This document shows positions 62,215 to 64,000 of a stretch of DNA of 64,000 bases, piece after piece; the stretch's first letter is position 1, and each line of letters starts with the position of its first letter. The translations under genes were made by a program, and so were the position numbers. Source of the stretch: Agelas oroides (taxonomy: Eukaryota; Porifera; Demospongiae; Agelasida; Agelasidae); assembly GCA_949130485.1 (NCBI GenBank), contig OX422188.1, forward strand, positions 9,589,443 through 9,653,442, written 5' to 3'. Under the pieces are notes generated by a model. The model worked only from the letters and a program-made list of their open reading frames with translations. It was not told the origin of the DNA and did no database searches.

Positions 62215-63242
62215 ATACACCTACAGATAATGGCTTCAAACAGGTACAAATTGCTTACCTAGCGGTGATCGGCACTTTAGATAAACTAGTCCAGCCTTGT
62301 TACATGCTACCTATGCAAATCAGGCCGCTGGGAAGGCCCAGGGCTTGCTAAGCAACGCTTGTCACTTTGACCTCCGACAGATAATTTTAATTTCCGCGTA
62401 CGGTGACGTGTTTATAATTTCCGCGTGCAAAGTGAAACGACAACTGATGCATAACAAATTTGTCAGGCAAAAGTTTCAAGTTGCATTATTTTCCTACTAA
62501 ATTACACAAAACATACCTCAGTACTTTTACGCATTTGATCTATAGTCCAAGTGAGCAAGCAAGCAATTACACACGCATACGCAATGCAGTCACCAAGGAT
62601 ACATGTACTGCAATCACGCTAGTGTGGGGCTCGCTCAGGCTCGCCCCAACTATAAGTAGGTGCGAACAAGTGTGCGATTGACGAGAAAGTCGTGGAAGTG
62701 ACATTGAAGTAGACCTGCGCCTAATCTGCCGGCATAAATTTCGGAAAAATAGGTAAACTAAAGAAGGCAGCATAATGCCGGAAAAATAGGCAGAAAATCA
62801 GGTGGAACAGGGGTGTTGCCTAGAGAAATTGCGTAATCATTCGTTACTATATATAGCTGTAGCGTGCTTATGCACTCCAAACCTGATGGCTACGGCCCTG
62901 CATGCACATGCAGTATTGCTTTGAGGATGGGGTTCACTTGTGAGGATTCTTTTAGGTAGCTGGTATTTTGTGTCGCAGGCATTAGCCTTCTAGGGTTGCC
63001 TGGTCCCGTGCACGTGTGTGCGTGTATTGCTGAGCGCATGACAGCTACAGTACGGAAGTGTGTTTAAAGCTCTAATCTGATTGGTTTGGTTAGGGTTAAT
63101 TTAGGGTGTTGTTAGGGCAATGACATATGTGCATATACCGGGTAGTTGTGCATAATAGATTGAACAATACCTAAAAAGTACTTCGGAATAACTTATGGTT
63201 TACTTGCTGATTGTATTTCCCTACTCATGTTAATAGGCCACT
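62215..63242. other. Gene-free stretch upstream of the multicopper oxidase
   Basis: No exon recognised. GTTAATAG just before 63238 could be a splice acceptor, so the ATG at 63243 may lie in a second exon after an untranslated one. Confidence 0.4.
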
Positions 63243-64000
63243 ATGATATTCTGGGGTGGTCTGGCCACTCTGTTCATTGTCGGCAGTTTCCAAGTTCAAG
63301 CGGTCAGAGTCCAGTGTGATTATGGGCAAGCAACATGCATGTGCGATGCATCTGTTGATGTGTGTGAGTTTGAGTTCATAATCGAACCCTTCCAGACCTT
63401 CACCAAGTACAGTCTTGCTCCAGGCCGTCACATGCGTGGGACACAAGGTGAGGTGTTTTACATCAACAATGGCTCTCTGCTGTCAGTTCGAAACAGAGAC
63501 CGCTGTCGTGATCCATCCTGCACTGATGCTATCACCGTTGATAGCAGCACGTATCGTTATGTCATTGCTGTCAATGGGCAAGTACCTGGGCCAAACCTAA
63601 TTGTTCATGAAAATCAAACGGTTGTTGTTGATGTACTTAATAACCTTGCAACAGAAGGAATATCGATCCACTGGCATGGCATGCACCAAAGAAATACCCC
63701 ATGGATGGATGGAGTTGGGCTTATTTCACAGTGTCCAATTGGACCAGAAACATCGTTCCGATACATTTTCAAGGCATTTCCGAGTGGAACATTTTGGTAC
63801 CACTCGCATAGTGGTTTGCAACGAACTGATGGGCTGTATGGTGGTCTCATTGTTATGGAAAGGAACACAGTAAATTACCCAATTCAGTTTGTAGATCGTC
63901 CAGAAGCTCACACGCTACTACTTTTAGACTGGCAGAGAGAAGCATCCCTGGACTTGTTTACTCAGCTTCATGGATTTTTAGGATTCTTTGAAGGAAAGGA
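63243..64000 (+). CDS. Multicopper oxidase (laccase/ferroxidase-like), 5' part
   Basis: Open from ATG at 63243 to the window edge, 252 complete codons in one uninterrupted frame. A signal peptide begins MIFWGGLATLFIVGSFQVQA. A Cys-rich stretch follows (CDYGQATCMCDASVDVCEF), and then the first cupredoxin domain: VNGQVPGPNLIVHENQ, HWHGMHQ and FWYHSHSGLQ. The last two are the paired His motifs of the type 2/type 3 copper site. The domain order fits laccases and related ferroxidases that oxidise phenols or Fe(II) with O2. The C-terminal copper motifs are beyond the window, so the subfamily stays open. It is probably secreted. Confidence 0.93.
   Translation, partial: MIFWGGLATLFIVGSFQVQAVRVQCDYGQATCMCDASVDVCEFEFIIEPFQTFTKYSLAPGRHMRGTQGEVFYINNGSLLSVRNRDRCRDPSCTDAITVDSSTYRYVIAVNGQVPGPNLIVHENQTVVVDVLNNLATEGISIHWHGMHQRNTPWMDGVGLISQCPIGPETSFRYIFKAFPSGTFWYHSHSGLQRTDGLYGGLIVMERNTVNYPIQFVDRPEAHTLLLLDWQREASLDLFTQLHGFLGFFEGK

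Overview
This is a eukaryotic, almost certainly metazoan, window. It has GT-AG introns, RING/zf-TRAF/MATH genes, a UBR5-type HECT ligase, ARL1, cathepsin D, an Ig-domain receptor, non-LTR and Ty3-type retroelements, and many microsatellites. The mix of compact intron-rich housekeeping genes, several intronless TRAF-like genes and many foldback elements points to a marine invertebrate. A sponge is my best guess, but nothing in the sequence proves it.

Layout. 1-356: 3' end of an intronless TRAF-like gene. 1.0-2.7 kb: a 29/32-bp minisatellite. 3.3-13.6 kb: the C-terminal half of UBR5 in 17 exons on +, with an antisense tRNA-Asn and a pogo-like MITE in its introns. 14.1-20.9 kb: a TRAF-like cluster made of a broken copy (-), an intact copy (+) and an intact copy (-). 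Between the first two, ~90-bp inverted repeats enclose a gene encoding a CG-1-like region, a Ulp1-type protease and a PHD finger. 21.6-23.6 kb: remnants of a tyrosine-recombinase-like element and two inverted-repeat elements. 25.1 kb: a decayed duplicate of ARL1 exon 4. 25.9-28.9 kb: a broken Ty3/gypsy pol (-). 29.9-31.6 kb: Ig-domain receptor exons (-), with probable upstream exons up to 36.1 kb, one of them hit by a 5'-inverted LINE. 36.6-38.8 kb: an unrecognised secretory-pathway, multi-pass membrane protein (+), divergent from the Ig locus. 42.2-44.9 kb: ARL1 (-), divergent from cathepsin D at 45.1-50.5 kb (+). 50.5-63.2 kb: gene-poor DNA full of foldback elements plus one 5'-truncated LINE (+). 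63.24 kb to the end: 5' part of a multicopper oxidase (+).

The most striking signal is a family of foldback elements with ends like TAGCCTCGTWCCCAGGC. Eleven copies here are flanked by matching 8-10 bp target duplications, mostly exactly 9 bp. One copy carries about 250 bp that is the reverse complement of the DNA just upstream of its own insertion site. A minisatellite in a cathepsin D intron seems to have grown from the same end motif. Other items worth attention are a UBR5 HECT domain without its usual MLLE insert, the CG-1/Ulp1/PHD gene inside inverted repeats, and a twin-primed LINE in a probable Ig exon. The genes are not an operon-like set. The only functional grouping visible is the TRAF-like cluster and two divergent gene pairs that share short promoter regions.
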